Assembly (NCBI GenBank): GCA_033030425.1
Contig: JAUFSD010000001.1
Location: forward strand, 868,001 to 932,000
Length of the DNA: 64,000 nt
Direction: 5' to 3'
Source of the DNA: Verpa conica
Taxonomy: Eukaryota; Ascomycota; Pezizomycetes; Pezizales; Morchellaceae
Under the pieces are notes generated by a model that did not search any database, was not told where the DNA came from, and worked only from the letters and a program-made list of their open reading frames with translations. Both the position numbers and the translations under genes were made by a program. Shown one piece after another: positions 34,114 to 45,447 of the stretch (position 1 is the first letter of the stretch; each line of letters opens with the position of its first letter).

Positions 34114-35260
34114 TCATAATTCACTAGCATAATCTTTGAAAAGCTGCCTCATCTCTTTGAGAAATAATGTAAAATCTCTAGTCCCATTTAATTTTTCCAC
34201 TACTACGTTCATCTTTTCTGTATCTAATTTTGGTCGGCATTGTATCACTATATAATTCACAGAGTTAGTTTGGCCCTTTAAGTAGATATAAGTTTATCGA
34301 GAGGATATTAGTGTTTTTTCAATGTTTTTCGGGTGTAGAGATCTGCCCGGGGTGTGGATAAAATCCTTATACCTTCATAGTCCCTAGTCAACATATTGAC
34401 AATGAAAGAGAATTCTTTTGTCCAGTCTGAATCAATGATATGCGTATAAATAATCTTTAGGTGGTCAGTGACACCTGCACCTTCAATACGCATTCCTAGA
34501 TAGTCTTCCCAGAACAAGAGCTCTGGAGCGTTGCGCGAAGCTTGAGAGGATAAGGCTTTGCGTTCAGCGGCTCGAACTATAGCTTGAGGTTAGCGATGGT
34601 GGAAGGAAATTAGAAGTGGGAGAGATTCTTTACTTTCTCTTTTTTTGCGTATAGCTTCTTGCATCTCATTAATCTGGGATAGAAGGTGAGCTCGTTGTTC
34701 CTCCTTTGATTGCTTCTTACGGGCCATCTCGGCAATTGCTTGCTCTGCTTCTGCTGCTTCTTGCTCTTCCTTTGCGATAGCTTTTAAGGAGGTGAGATTC
34801 AATATTAGCATTCGTATTCAGCCCTTCGTGAAAGTAGAAACTCACCTTCAGCAACATCCTTCTCCTTCTGCTTATAGTGCTCAATCTCTTTTTTCAGCAT
34901 TCGCTGCGTGTCTATACCAGCGGTCATTAGCGCGCAGAACTTGGAGGAACTTAGCTAGCTGAAAAGCTCCATGTATTTATGATTAATTCATTCATTCATC
35001 GGAGGAATTTAGCTGCTTAGCACTGAGTGGAAAGCACCTTTGTCTTCGACAATGTTTCTGGTAAACTCGTTTCTTTCTTCTAGGATCCGCTTCCGACCCC
35101 TCTCGATAAATTCGTCAAAATTGACGGTGAAACGTGTCATACAGTCCTTCAGCTCTTCGAAGCCAAAGTTAATCGGGGGAAGGGTGGCAGCCATTGCTGA
35201 GTGTAATGTTGTATGTTGGCCTGGAGGAGCTGAGGGAGCAGAAGAGAGTTCAAACGACAT
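34114..35260 (-). CDS. Kinetochore protein SPC25 (NDC80 complex)
   Basis: Exons 35260-35038, 34911-34846, 34780-34634, 34576-34373 and 34247-34114 give 257 residues. The N-terminus has the Spc25 pattern INFGFEELKDCMTRFTVNFD, then EFIERGRKRILEERNEF. A coiled coil follows (about residues 60-150: QRMLKKEIEHYKQKEKD, KEEQEAAEAEQAIAEMA). The globular C-terminal domain shows PELLFWEDYLGMRIEGAG, KIIYTHIIDSDW, YEVIQCRPKLD and KEMRQLF. Spc25 pairs with Spc24 and anchors the Ndc80-Nuf2 arm to the inner kinetochore. The exon 2 acceptor at 34,912 is set by reading frame and by a CTAAT branch-point-like motif. Divergent from SWC4. Confidence 0.92.
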
Positions 35261-36085
35261 GGTGGGAGTGTCCTTTGTATATGGGTGTAGTCTACCGAAA
35301 TCTATGTAGGGAAGGGCATTCCAAGGGTGGAGGAAATAATTACAAAGTATGAAAAGGACTATTGTGTTGATAACACTAACGCTTGTTTCGACCAGCTCGT
35401 CTGTTGCCCTGGCAACACTGAAGCCTTTGGGGGTCGACCTGTGACCTGTGACGTTATACATGTATAGTCCTTGGCATAGATAATGAGGGCGACTCAGAAA
35501 CAGTCGTTTACCGTATTCACCACAAGTTCATTTGGGCCTAATAACCACGGTTATTCGTGAAATAGATAGCCACATATCTAGAAAGCAGATTTATACCACT
35601 CATAAATTAGTAAATGCCTTTATTGTTACGCAGCTTGAGGGACTGTGAGGCTGATCCTGTGTTAAAGCGCCAAGACGGGGTTTTTGTACGGAGATTTCTC
35701 AAATATCACCAGTTTCCTAAATCACCCTAATCCTAATTAGCGCTAATAGTAAAAAAAACGTGAGTAATTGCTTTTAAAGTCATGTGGAATGTGTTTTGTA
35801 CGAAAATGAACAAGAGCCTGCAGTTTTGCGCCTATGTAATCTCAGTTGTGTTTGTGGTAGAATCTTGCAGATGGCTGTTTTGGCTATTTTAGGCTACCGC
35901 TCATCATTTACGCCCCCGGATTAGACCCTACACCATGTGGCTGGGGAGACCATAAGCTTCAGTCAACGCGTAGCGTCCCGAAAAAAGTGTCGCTTCATCT
36001 CCAGCACAACACCAGCCCTCGCCATCATCGGTAAGGGTAGCTATAGATCTTAACCTAAGAATATACCATCTACCGGGCCGTAAAA
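35261..36085. other. Divergent promoter region of SPC25 and SWC4
   Basis: No supportable ORF. A longer upstream reading frame on the minus strand simply extends SPC25 and lacks family similarity. Confidence 0.5.
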
Positions 36086-37561
36086 ATGAGCGGATTTCAG
36101 GATGTACGTGATGTTATGGATATCACTGGTCCCACTGAAAGTACCCGAGTTCCTCCTTTGAAGAAGCAGAAGACAGTGGAAAAGCGGCCAGGTTTGTGAC
36201 TATCCACATCCATTCACTACCTAGAGTGCTCATAGGTCCTTCTTAAAGCCTTTCTTACCCAGGCTAATATAGGTGATTGGTAGATGGAATCACCCGCGAA
36301 CTATTCGCACTACTTGGGGAAAATCCCCCGCCTGTAGCCATAGTTGAAAACAAATTCAAAGAGAAACCAAGGTGGATGGGTAAAGCGAACCCATGGTATG
36401 TTATGCTACCTTACGATGAGATAAATAGCAATGGGCTTACTCATTATAACTAGGCTGTGGAAGGAATTTACAAATCCAGCACGGAACGATGATCTTGTTC
36501 TATGGCACTGGGAACGCAAATGCAAAGAACCTCGGGATCTTGATTATCGCTTCTCTAAATTTAATGTCAAGGTTGATATCCCTTCATACTCTGATGGGGA
36601 ATATGAAGTTCTAAAGGATCCTGATTGGTCTCGAGAAGAGACCAATTATCTTTTTGAACTTTGCCGCGAATACGACCTCCGTTTCATTATTATATGGGAC
36701 CGTTACGAGTTTCCAGACGGCAAGCCGAGAAGCGTTGAAGATTTGAAAGCACGGTACTACTCAGTTTGCCGTAGCTTGATGGAGTTGAGAACCCCACTCA
36801 ACCAGATGTCACCTGAAGAAACGCAGATATTCAACATCATGAATTTCGACAAGGAGCGAGAGACTGCAAGAAAGAAGATGGCTGCTGTGCTCTTCTCGAG
36901 AACACCCGAACAAGTTAAGGAGGAAGAGATGTTATTGGCCGAACTCAAGAGAATCCTCATGAACCAGCAGCGGACATTAGAGGAGCGGAAAGACCTCTTC
37001 AATCGCCTCGAGATGCCGTCTTCTCAGGGTTCAATTGCGGGATATACTGGAAGCCAAGGCCTCGCTGCGTTAAGAGAGTTTATGGTCAATAGTTCAGACA
37101 AAAACAAGAAGCGAAAATCAATCGTGATGGGGGCCAATGGCATCGATGGCACTCAGCAAAGCCCTGCTGTAGCTTCAGCAGGAGAGAAGTCTGGTACTAC
37201 CACAGCTGCTGCACAAAAGGAGACACTGCATCCAAAGAAACAAGTTCGAAAACTCACGGACGAAGAAGAAAAGGAATATGGTGTCATGTACCATGACAAG
37301 CTCTCTCAGGGCGTGAAGTTTCGCTCAGCGATGGTCGCAACAAACGTTAAGGGTGGTACAGCGCAGAAGGTTACGCAGGCTTTGGCGCAGCTAGAGATTG
37401 CACAAAGACTGGCGATGCCAACAGCAAAAACAATTCAGAGATACGAGCAACTGCAAAGTAATGTGGGGATTCTGCTTGATACTAAGAAGCTACTTGAAAA
37501 GGTAGAGCAAGAACTTAGAGTTTTGAAAGCACAACAGGAAGCTGTTAAAGATGAAAATTGA
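36086..37561 (+). CDS. SWR1/NuA4 complex subunit SWC4 (DMAP1 family)
   Basis: Exons 36086-36191, 36284-36395 and 36454-37561 give 441 residues. The N-terminus (DVRDVMDITGPTEST, PPLKKQKT) and GITRELFALLGENPPPVA, then KFKEKPRWMGKANPW, are typical of Swc4/DMAP1. The SANT-type segment is at about residues 129-177 (DPDWSREETNYLFELCREYD, WDRYEFPDGKPRSVEDLKAR). A long helical C-terminal part carries KLTDEEEKEYGVMYHDKLSQ and an Ala/Gln-rich coil. SWC4 is shared by the H2A.Z-depositing SWR1 remodeller and the NuA4 acetyltransferase and works in the nucleus. Introns are 92 and 58 bp. The start ATG at 36,086 matches family N-termini. Confidence 0.94.
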
Positions 37562-38071
37562 TAATCATTGATATATGTCTCGGAGGAAATGTACAGTAAA
37601 TAATGTTACGGGATCGAGGATAATTCTTATGTAGGGAGGATCTCTTGGAATGTTTGGTTAAATTTCGTACTAACCATATGACAAACCTAGTATTGATACA
37701 AAGAAGCCTATTTCAAGAATAATATTTTTCTTTTGACAAAGATATGTTAACATCGATTGGACAACGTGAATAGGAAAATGGAAAATTAAAGAAAGATATA
37801 TAAATAAAAACCTCCTTCAGGAGTGCCTAAAAACGCGGTATTTTATCACTTCAGCTGACAGATTACATATGTACGCTTCCATTGTATTTCATGCCTTGTC
37901 ACGCACGGGGGTGAGTAGATTACAATATTAACTTAAGACCCCTTTTGAAGAATACCATATTGCGACTGGATGTTTGACAACACGGAAACGTGCCCCTGCC
38001 CCGAAAAAGTAGATTTCTCCCTAACGTTCACCCTTATTTGATTGGTAAATGAAATCATTATAGCCGTAGAA
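37562..38071. other. Convergent 3' spacer
   Basis: Between SWC4 and the peroxiredoxin. AT-rich, nothing recognised. Confidence 0.5.
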
Positions 38072-39126
38072 TTAGGCGACAGCATCGACAGCAGTGGCTG
38101 CTACAGGCAAGGTAGCCTCATTATTGGATGTCTTTTTTTCAGCTTCCTTTGCCTCTGCAGCAGCAGCAATAATGGAGGCATGGTCGATTCCTATGACCTC
38201 CTTTGCGATTTGAAGGCTGACTTGGGGGCTAGCAGGAGAGTTGCGGAGTAGTTTGCCAGCATGACCGTTTTCTGCCGTCTTCTCGATAATGATGATGCTC
38301 CGGATTGTTCCCTTAGGCTTCTTTTTGATGGCCAATTTTTCATGAAGGTCGTAGGTAGGGTCACAAAGGAGGGTGTAGGTGAGACTATGCTTAGTCTTGA
38401 ATCTCTCGTTTGACGCTGGAGAATCACCAGACAATCCATAAACGGTGTAGCCGGCATCAAAAAAAGCAGTGAAGCTATCTCTGAAGAGACAGGCCTGTGC
38501 TGTACAACCAGGTGTCGAGGCTTTGAAAAATTATGTTAATAATCAATGACAGATAACAGGGGCAAACGGCTAGGACAAGCAATATAGAGAAAAAGTAGCG
38601 TCTGTATGTATATGTGTGTAGGCGTAGGTGAGTGGGGGCAGGTGCGTCAAATACCTTTAGGGTATGCAAAAATGATAATTCCCTTCTGCGCGGCCTCAAG
38701 CAAGCTTGCTATAGTCGCCTTGCTACCATCCTCAGTCTGAATTTCAGGCAGATCATTGGGCACAGAATCGCCGTCCTTAAGTCCCTCAGAAGCCTCGTCG
38801 GTCTTTTTAGCCTTAGTAGGCTTTGTGGTTGACTTTGCTGCCGCTGATTTGGCAGCTGATTTTGCTGCAGACTTTACAGGTTTTTCGGATTTCTCAAGTT
38901 TTTCAGGGGCTGCTAGAGTCTTTGAAGAAGAGGCTTCCGTAGGTTTGACGACAGCGGCTTTTACGGCCGTCACAGTCTTATCAACGGCTGTCTTGACTTT
39001 TTTGGCGGCAGGCTTCTTTGGCTCGGCCGATGCGCGTTTCTTCGTTGCTGGGGCTGGAGGTGGAGGGGCTGGTACATCCTTTTTCGCAGCGTTACGGCCG
39101 CTCCTGCGTAGGACGGGCTCGGACAT
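38072..39126 (-). CDS. Nuclear thiol peroxidase, PrxQ/BCP type (Dot5-like)
   Basis: Exons 39126-38655 and 38520-38072 give 306 residues. The first about 110 residues are a Lys/Ala/Pro-rich basic tail (RRSGRNAAKK, KKRASAEPKKPAAKKVK), a likely nuclear-localisation and DNA-proximal region as in Dot5. The peroxiredoxin fold follows, with FAYPKASTPGCTAQACLFRD: peroxidatic Cys163 and the resolving Cys168 five residues on, the PrxQ two-cysteine arrangement. YTVYGLSGDSPASNERFKTK and LLCDPTYDLHEKLAIKK complete it. The enzyme reduces alkyl hydroperoxides with thioredoxin. The C-terminus is an unusually long Ala-rich extension (IIAAAAEAKEAEKK...). The intron is 134 bp. Confidence 0.92.
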
Positions 39127-40733
39127 AGCGATTGGAATAATTTATAGGGAGTAGGGGAAAAGAGATGAATGCGATTACAATGAGAGTGAAGTACGGTAGT
39201 TGGTCAACACGCGCAGAGAAAGTTTTAAGCCAAATGTGAGAGGATAATGGAGTGATAATTTATTAGTGATTGTGCAGATGGGAGGGAGAGGGATCGGGAG
39301 GGAGGAAGGAGAGGGGAAATGGGAAAGGCCGTATTTATATTGGAGCGGGGGGGGTGTGGTGGTAGCGGACGAGGCAATAGTTGTCGGTATGTTATGTAGG
39401 TACCTTAGTGATGTTGAGGTTGGGTTGTTGGGTAGGATAAATAAAGTAAATAGATATCAAATAGCTCCGGAAGAAGCGTAAAAAGCGAAAGAAAAAAAAG
39501 ACGCAATAATCAAAAATAGCTGGATACTCGAATGGTCAATCAATGAATTAATATTATTTTCGAGTGCGCGACAGAAAAAGCAAAATATGTATTCGCAGCA
39601 GATATGAGTGTCGAAGTGGACGGCAATTTTGAGGAGGGAATGGGAAATCGAGCAAGTGGGTGAGAAGCGAAGAGACCAACAGTCACTTGCCAGTGTACAG
39701 CAGCCTCGTATGGCTGGAGGGGAAACGATAGAGGGCCAGGGCCCGCTCAGTGTATTTCCACCTGCATGCCTCAGCGGGCGCTCATGTACACCTTGTCGAA
39801 ATGCGCATATCTCTCGTCCATGGTCTGGTTGTTGAACTGCGCTGGCTGTGGGTATCAACCTTGAAAGTAAGTTGTGGGTAGGAAGAAAGCATGGCTGTAC
39901 TTCTGGGGCAGTACTATATAACAATATTACCATACTCTAGGGTGACAGGAGTATATGGCGGGAAAGCCCAAGCTCCCTGCGGAGGGTGTACATACTATGA
40001 AGGATCGAGGATATTTGGGATATGAGGAGATCTGGGTGTAGTATAAAAAAAAGGTAATTACGGTAAACATACTACACACGGTGGTAGTGCTCTCGAGTAG
40101 GGCGTAGGTAGATGTGGAGTATTGTAGTTAGCATAGGTACATGTAGCCGAGGAGGAATGCCCGTGCTGGACGATTTACCGCTGGCGCAGAGAGCAGACCG
40201 GACACAGGTCGATTGACCAAATGGACCAGCCCGCGCCCCCGGGAGCAAGGGCTCGCTTGGCAGACCCTTCGATTATTTTCACAAGCGTCACTCCCCGCTG
40301 CCCATGCACCCAAGCCAAACGGATTGTTATCATTTAGACTCCCGTCTTGTTTCTGCCCGGCCCCATTTTTCTTCTCGCCACAATCATCCCCCCTTGGACC
40401 CTCTCTTTGCGGGTTCCTCCGTGATCGATAAAAGAGATTCGTCCCGCTCACACGACTGCCACTTCACCTCATCACCATCATCCCCAGACCCCGCAATCCA
40501 ACCAGATTTATCCCGCATCTTTTCTAAGGAGACCCCTCTTCATATAGGTTAAGCAATTATAAAAGGTCGGCTCGAATCATCACTCCCCACCACATCAAAG
40601 AAGAAAAAAGGAAGGAAAAAAGTCGGACGGAAGGGAGAAAAAGAAAAAAAAGAAATAGAATCTAATAAAGAATTTCGTCTCTCAGCGGCAACAGCATCAA
40701 CTACACTACCATTATAATCCTCATTTTCTCACA
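39127..40733. promoter_or_regulatory. Divergent promoter region of DOT5-like gene and UPS1
   Basis: Long spacer with a purine-rich stretch at about 40,600-40,665 just before UPS1. ORFs here are low-complexity or antisense readings without family features. Confidence 0.4.
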
Positions 40734-41362
40734 ATGAAGGTTTTTGAGTCATCTTGCACCTTCGATTACCCATGGGCCAGCGTCTCTGTCGCCAACTGGA
40801 GGAAGTACTGTGCATGGAATACTCAGAGCACCCACGTTGTCGCAGTAGACACTCTATCCAGGAGCGTGGATCTCTCAACTGGCGTTGTGAGTTTCTCTGC
40901 CAAAGATTTTGATATCTGCATGAGTTTATTTGCTGACTGAAAATATATAAATAGCTTCGAACCGAACGTCTTATCACATGTAGACAAAGCGCCCCTCGGT
41001 GGCTGATGAAATTCGTTGGAGGAACCGAAGAGTCATTTGTCCGCGAAGTATCTGAGGTTGATCCATCAAAACGCACCGTCACCCTTCGCTCAACGAATCT
41101 GACGGGGTCGAACTTCGTCTCGGTTCAAGAAACTGTCATTTACTCCCCAGATCCCATTGCTCCAGAATCAAAGACTCTATTTAAGCAGGACGCTCAGATC
41201 ACCGCTTATGGTGCGTTTTCGAGGTTATGTGGTGCTATTGAGGACTGGTCCGTCGAAAGGTTCGGTCAAAATGCAATGAAAGGACGATTGGGGTTTGAAG
41301 CAGTATTGGAAATGTCTGCAAAGGCATTCCGGGAGATGAGGTCCGATGAGGCGAAGATCTAG
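40734..41362 (+). CDS. PRELI/UPS1 mitochondrial phosphatidic-acid transfer protein
   Basis: Exons 40734-40886 and 40955-41362 give 186 residues, the normal size. It begins MKVFESSCTFDYPWASVSVA, then WRKYCAWNTQSTHVVAVDTL, LRTERLITCRQSAPRW, VREVSEVDPSKRT, LRSTNLTGSN and ITAYGAFSRLCGAIEDW, all characteristic of PRELI/MSF1 proteins. With Mdm35, Ups1 carries phosphatidic acid across the intermembrane space for cardiolipin synthesis. The intron is 68 bp. Ups1 versus Ups2 cannot be decided with certainty from sequence by eye; Ups1 fits better. Confidence 0.93.
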
Positions 41363-42261
41363 ATCCATACTGGAAATAGGTGGCTATCAAGGGGGACCAA
41401 TCCAAACTTAAGCCTAAAAGCGACCTAGTCTCTTTGGACTACTTTGAAAGTTTAAACCTACCTTGTTCTGTTCCTCTGGTCCTAAATCTCATTACTATAT
41501 ACAGTAGTTTTTAGCTAACGGGGCACCGTGTCTATAATAAACACCGTGCTTGTTTTCTAGATTGTTTTCTAGATTGTTTTCTTTCCCTTCTATATTATTG
41601 TTGGTTTTCTTTTGGCGTTTGGGAAAAGTTTTTATGGGATTTCAGATGTACAGGAGTTAGTCGTTGTGTCTATACAGAAATTTGAAATAGGTTTTGTAGT
41701 TGGGATTTAGAGTTTTCAAGCCTTGTTTTTAGCTTTATTTCTGTTTTCTCGTTTAGTTTTAGATTTTTCTTTTCTTTTCAAAATAGTAAAGCGGCTGGGG
41801 TTAGGGGGACTTTGGCCTTGTACTTAGCATCCGGTATGAATTAAGGATGTTGGATAACTTTATGGGGTATGGATAGAATAAAGAGAACTTTATTTTTCCG
41901 GAATCTCTTGGCATCGAATCTTTAATTAGACGTTCATCGAAAACTCGCGGCACTCTCTCGTAGGGGGTTGGTAGAATAGTAATAACAGTAGACACAGTAT
42001 TCAATGCATATCGAGAACCTACCAGAAGTTGTGCCCTACAAGATAATATACATGTAGTTTATCCAATTACACCCTAGTTTTTCAATAAGTTTTTAGATAT
42101 TCCTGGTATAGCATTCTAACGCCTACAAATTACAAATAGTAGGGAAAAAAGAAACCCTCAACCTAGCCGAAACACCATGTATAAAAAACACATATGCACT
42201 ATGTATTATATAGGACTATATAATTAAGAAATAATGGGGATTGGTGTTATATATAATGGTT
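41363..42261. other. Convergent 3' spacer
   Basis: T-rich downstream region of UPS1, including repeated TCTAGATTGTTTT units at about 41,555-41,585. No gene seen. Confidence 0.5.
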
Positions 42262-43290
42262 CTAGTCATCTTTTCTCGTGTTAGGGCTTCTCTCATCACC
42301 TAGCCTCTTCTCAATAACTTCGCCGCTGGTGCTAGGAATGGGATACTCTTGGGCGTTTTTGGTTGCCATTTTCTTCGCTCTCCTCCGGGATGTAGTGCAG
42401 CAACACATAGCAGCATGTAGTATAAATGTCAGAATAGAAAATCCAGATGCCATCCACATAAATACAAACATTCGTGTACCGAGGTTTCCACGAATATTGA
42501 AGTCTGGTTGATCCTCGAATACCTTTTGGAAGATAACGAAGAGGGCAGTTGAAATTGCGGCTGCAATAGTTGTAAAAAGCGCAGCACCGAGGGAAATGAG
42601 ACCTGTAGCAACCGAGTTCCAACGAGTATAGATATCGATCCAGCCTACGAAAGTGATCTATTTTAGCTAGTTTTTTTTCGTATCATCTAAGCTAAAACAT
42701 ATATAGAACATACCGACTGCTAGTGCTACAACTGCTAAACAGATACCAACAAAGTAACTTACAAACATCCAATGACTTGCCATCTTTACTATGTTGAGCG
42801 CATCGGTGATGGTAGCTGGCATGGCAACTGAAGGATGATAGTTAATTATGAGACTACACTAGAATAGTAGAAAGGGCAATAGCTTACTAGTGGCTCCATC
42901 AAGAAGCTGGGATAGTAGAATTTCAACAGGATTGAAAGAATACATTGCTTTTGGTGGTGAGCAGTAGGTCACTCCTCGCCCTTTGTAACCTTCACAATAG
43001 TTCCATAATCCAACCTGATAAAAGTCTCTTAGACCCAAAGTCTGCGCAATGGAGTTGACAAGGACGGCATTTGGAATCGACCGTGGGATAACGTTGGAGA
43101 CATCAATACGGAGGAAGTACATATTGTCGAGTACTCGGACATCTCGGGTATTGCCAATCAAAACCAAGATCGAAAAAATTATTGAAACAAAAGTGCAGAA
43201 TTCGGCTATTGTAGTAACTAGTTTTCTTCGCGGGGTGGCGGCTTTCGTGGAGGGCTGAGGTATCTTTCCTTGTTGACGGACAAACATCAT
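42262..43290 (-). CDS. SUR7/PalI-family tetraspan plasma-membrane protein
   Basis: Exons 43290-42888, 42827-42714 and 42644-42262 give 299 residues. Four membrane helices are visible: near residues 25-47 (FVSIIFSILVLIG), then VSYFVGICLAVVALAVGW, GLISLGAALFTTIAAAIS and FVFMWMASGFSILTFILHAA. The extracellular loop holds the family signature GLRDFYQVGLWNYCEG followed by VTYCSPPKAMYSFNPVEIL. The C-terminal tail is cytosolic and basic, with a CCC cluster after helix 4. SUR7-type proteins mark eisosome/MCC patches; PalI relatives take part in pH sensing. Which of the two applies is not settled. A second ATG lies one codon downstream of the first. Divergent from the PLC-like gene. Confidence 0.88.
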
Positions 43291-43891
43291 GCGTGAGATA
43301 CTCTCTGTATGTCAGGGAGTGGTGGAAGGTGGAAGTTTTAAAGGAACCTGTACTAGACTCCCAGGGCCAGCACAAACTCCGGGATAGGTAGAGCCTACCT
43401 ATAATCTTGCGGGACGGCTTGAGCAGATTAATCCTAGCTAGCACGAAGTTACCGCGCGTAACCAGAAACCTATGATGTGCTCAGAAATGCACCGGACCAA
43501 GTAATTACCGTAAGCGTCTTCTTTCATCAGTAATCAATGTGACGTTGGCGGTGTTGCACCTACTATCGGGTAAGGAAGATTACCAAGATCAACATGCAGG
43601 GGTGCCTCAGTGAACGATTTCTCGGGCCTGTAGATCTAAGCGTTCATGGCTCGAGCAGGGACGGTGAAAACTCCGTTGATGGAAAAGCGGCTGGGGCGAA
43701 GCAGGTTTCTAACATGTACTTATGTATTGACCTGGTTAGGGCGGCACCTGGATCTCTTCCTCTTCTGTCTTTTAGACTTCCTTATTGCTTATCCTCTTCC
43801 GATAAATACCTTAGCTGGACGGCTCCCCCTCGGTCTTTAAAGGTGACGTCGGGCCCCAGTGTATTCCTGTGAAAATACACCAACTGCCGGG
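43291..43891. other. Divergent promoter region (SUR7-type / PLC-like)
   Basis: No supportable ORF. Alternative upstream ATG at 43,859 extends the PLC-like frame but would hide the signal peptide. Confidence 0.45.
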
Positions 43892-45447
43892 ATGTTGAAA
43901 CCGTGGGCGCACATTCTGCTCTTTTTTTGCTGCCTCCTTAAGGCTCTCGCTCAAGACAGTTTTGCAGTCACTTCCACAGGTTCCCTGACCTTAACGAGCT
44001 CTTCCAGTCTATCAACAAAAACAACGGGGCGTACGACTATAACACGAGAGGCCAGTACTACTTCAGAAACATCTGCATCGGAAACGTTGTTACGCGGTAC
44101 ATATGATGGACAAGACGATGCTACATCATCTACTGCTTCAAATGGAACTCTTACATTGATACCGACATCAACTTCGGCCCTTGAAGTAATTACAACTACA
44201 CCGCTTCCGATAAACACCCAACCTTGTAATTTGTATGTCGAGTTCTGCACTCGTTTGTACAGTAATGTCACCTATATCGGGACTCACAATTCACCGTTTG
44301 TTCGTCAGAGTAACGCGGCAGCCAACCAAGAATTGGATGTGGAGACACAACTGAATGATGGAATTCGCATGCGTATGCTCCCTAGAGAAATATCACTATA
44401 TGTTTTATCTTATTGCGCTTAGTCAGGTTTTCTCACATTTTCGGGATATCAGTCCAGGGGCAAACTCACATGGTAAATGGTACGCTATATTATTGCCATA
44501 CTAGGTAAAGAGTCAAACCTAAGAATCGCTGGACAGCAAAAAATTAATCTTGTGAATAAAGCTGCGATATCCTCAACGTTGGGACGGTTGAAGCATATCT
44601 AACTAAAGTTGTGAAATGGATCAAACGAAACCCTTTCGAGGTTGTGACGATTCTCATCGGTAATGGCGATTTTGTCGACATCGGTAACTACACAAATCCT
44701 TTAGTGAATTCTGGTTTGGCCGATATTGCCTATATCCCACCAAAACGAAATATCAAGCACAGCCAATGGCCCACTCTCTCTGAGTTGATTTTGACAGGTA
44801 TAATCTCTTGGCACAAACCCCCTTTGTTAAATAGTTGTTTTGCTTTATTCGTCATTAACATAGTTACTTTTATTTACTAAGGTAAACGTGCCGTTGTCTT
44901 TATGGATTACAAGGCAGATGAGGGTATTGTCCCTTATATACTTGACGAATTTAGTTATATGTGGGAGAGCCCATTCTCTCAGACCGACGATGCTTTCCCT
45001 TGTACTATTGAGAGGCCTCCAGACCAGCCTAAAAACGATACTGAGGGGAAACTATACATGGCAAACCACAATCTCAACGTTGAGTTTTCATTTGCTGGTC
45101 AATCGCTATTGGTGCCAAATACTGTAGCTATCAATGAAACGAATGCAGTCTCGGGGTTCGGATCCTTGGGGTTACAAGCAAACAATTGCAGAGGTTTGAA
45201 ATCATACTTTCTATATTAAAATAAATTCTAACAAACGACAGAAATGTGGGATCGGTATCCTAACTTTTTGTTAGTGGATTTCTATGATGCAGGGAATGGG
45301 TCCGTCTTCGAGGTTGCGGCAATGGCGAACAACGTAACCTATGCGAATACATGTTGTGGAAAGAAAGATTCTTCTGCTTCTCATATTTGTAGTCAGGCTA
45401 GTTTTATATGGCTAGCACCCACTATCATCTTGTTGATGTCGTTATAG
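43892..45447 (+). CDS. Secreted PLC-like phosphodiesterase, probable GPI anchor
   Basis: Exons 43892-44372, 44453-44504, 44562-44797, 44882-45193 and 45242-45447 give 428 residues. A signal peptide (MLKPWAHILLFFCCLLKALA) is followed by a Ser/Thr-rich stalk to about residue 108, then a TIM-barrel region: YIGTHNSPF (His132), QLNDGIRMLQGQTH, YYCHTSCD (His176), NPFEVVTILIGNGDF, WPTLSELILTGKRAVVFMDY, PYILDEFSYMWESPFS, CTIERPP and SLGLQANNCREMWDRYPNF. The two histidines match the catalytic pair of PI-PLC X-type folds. The C-terminus is hydrophobic (ASFIWLAPTIILLMSL) after a small-residue site, fitting a GPI signal. The substrate is unknown. I choose ATG 43,892 because it exposes the signal peptide. 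Confidence 0.9.
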
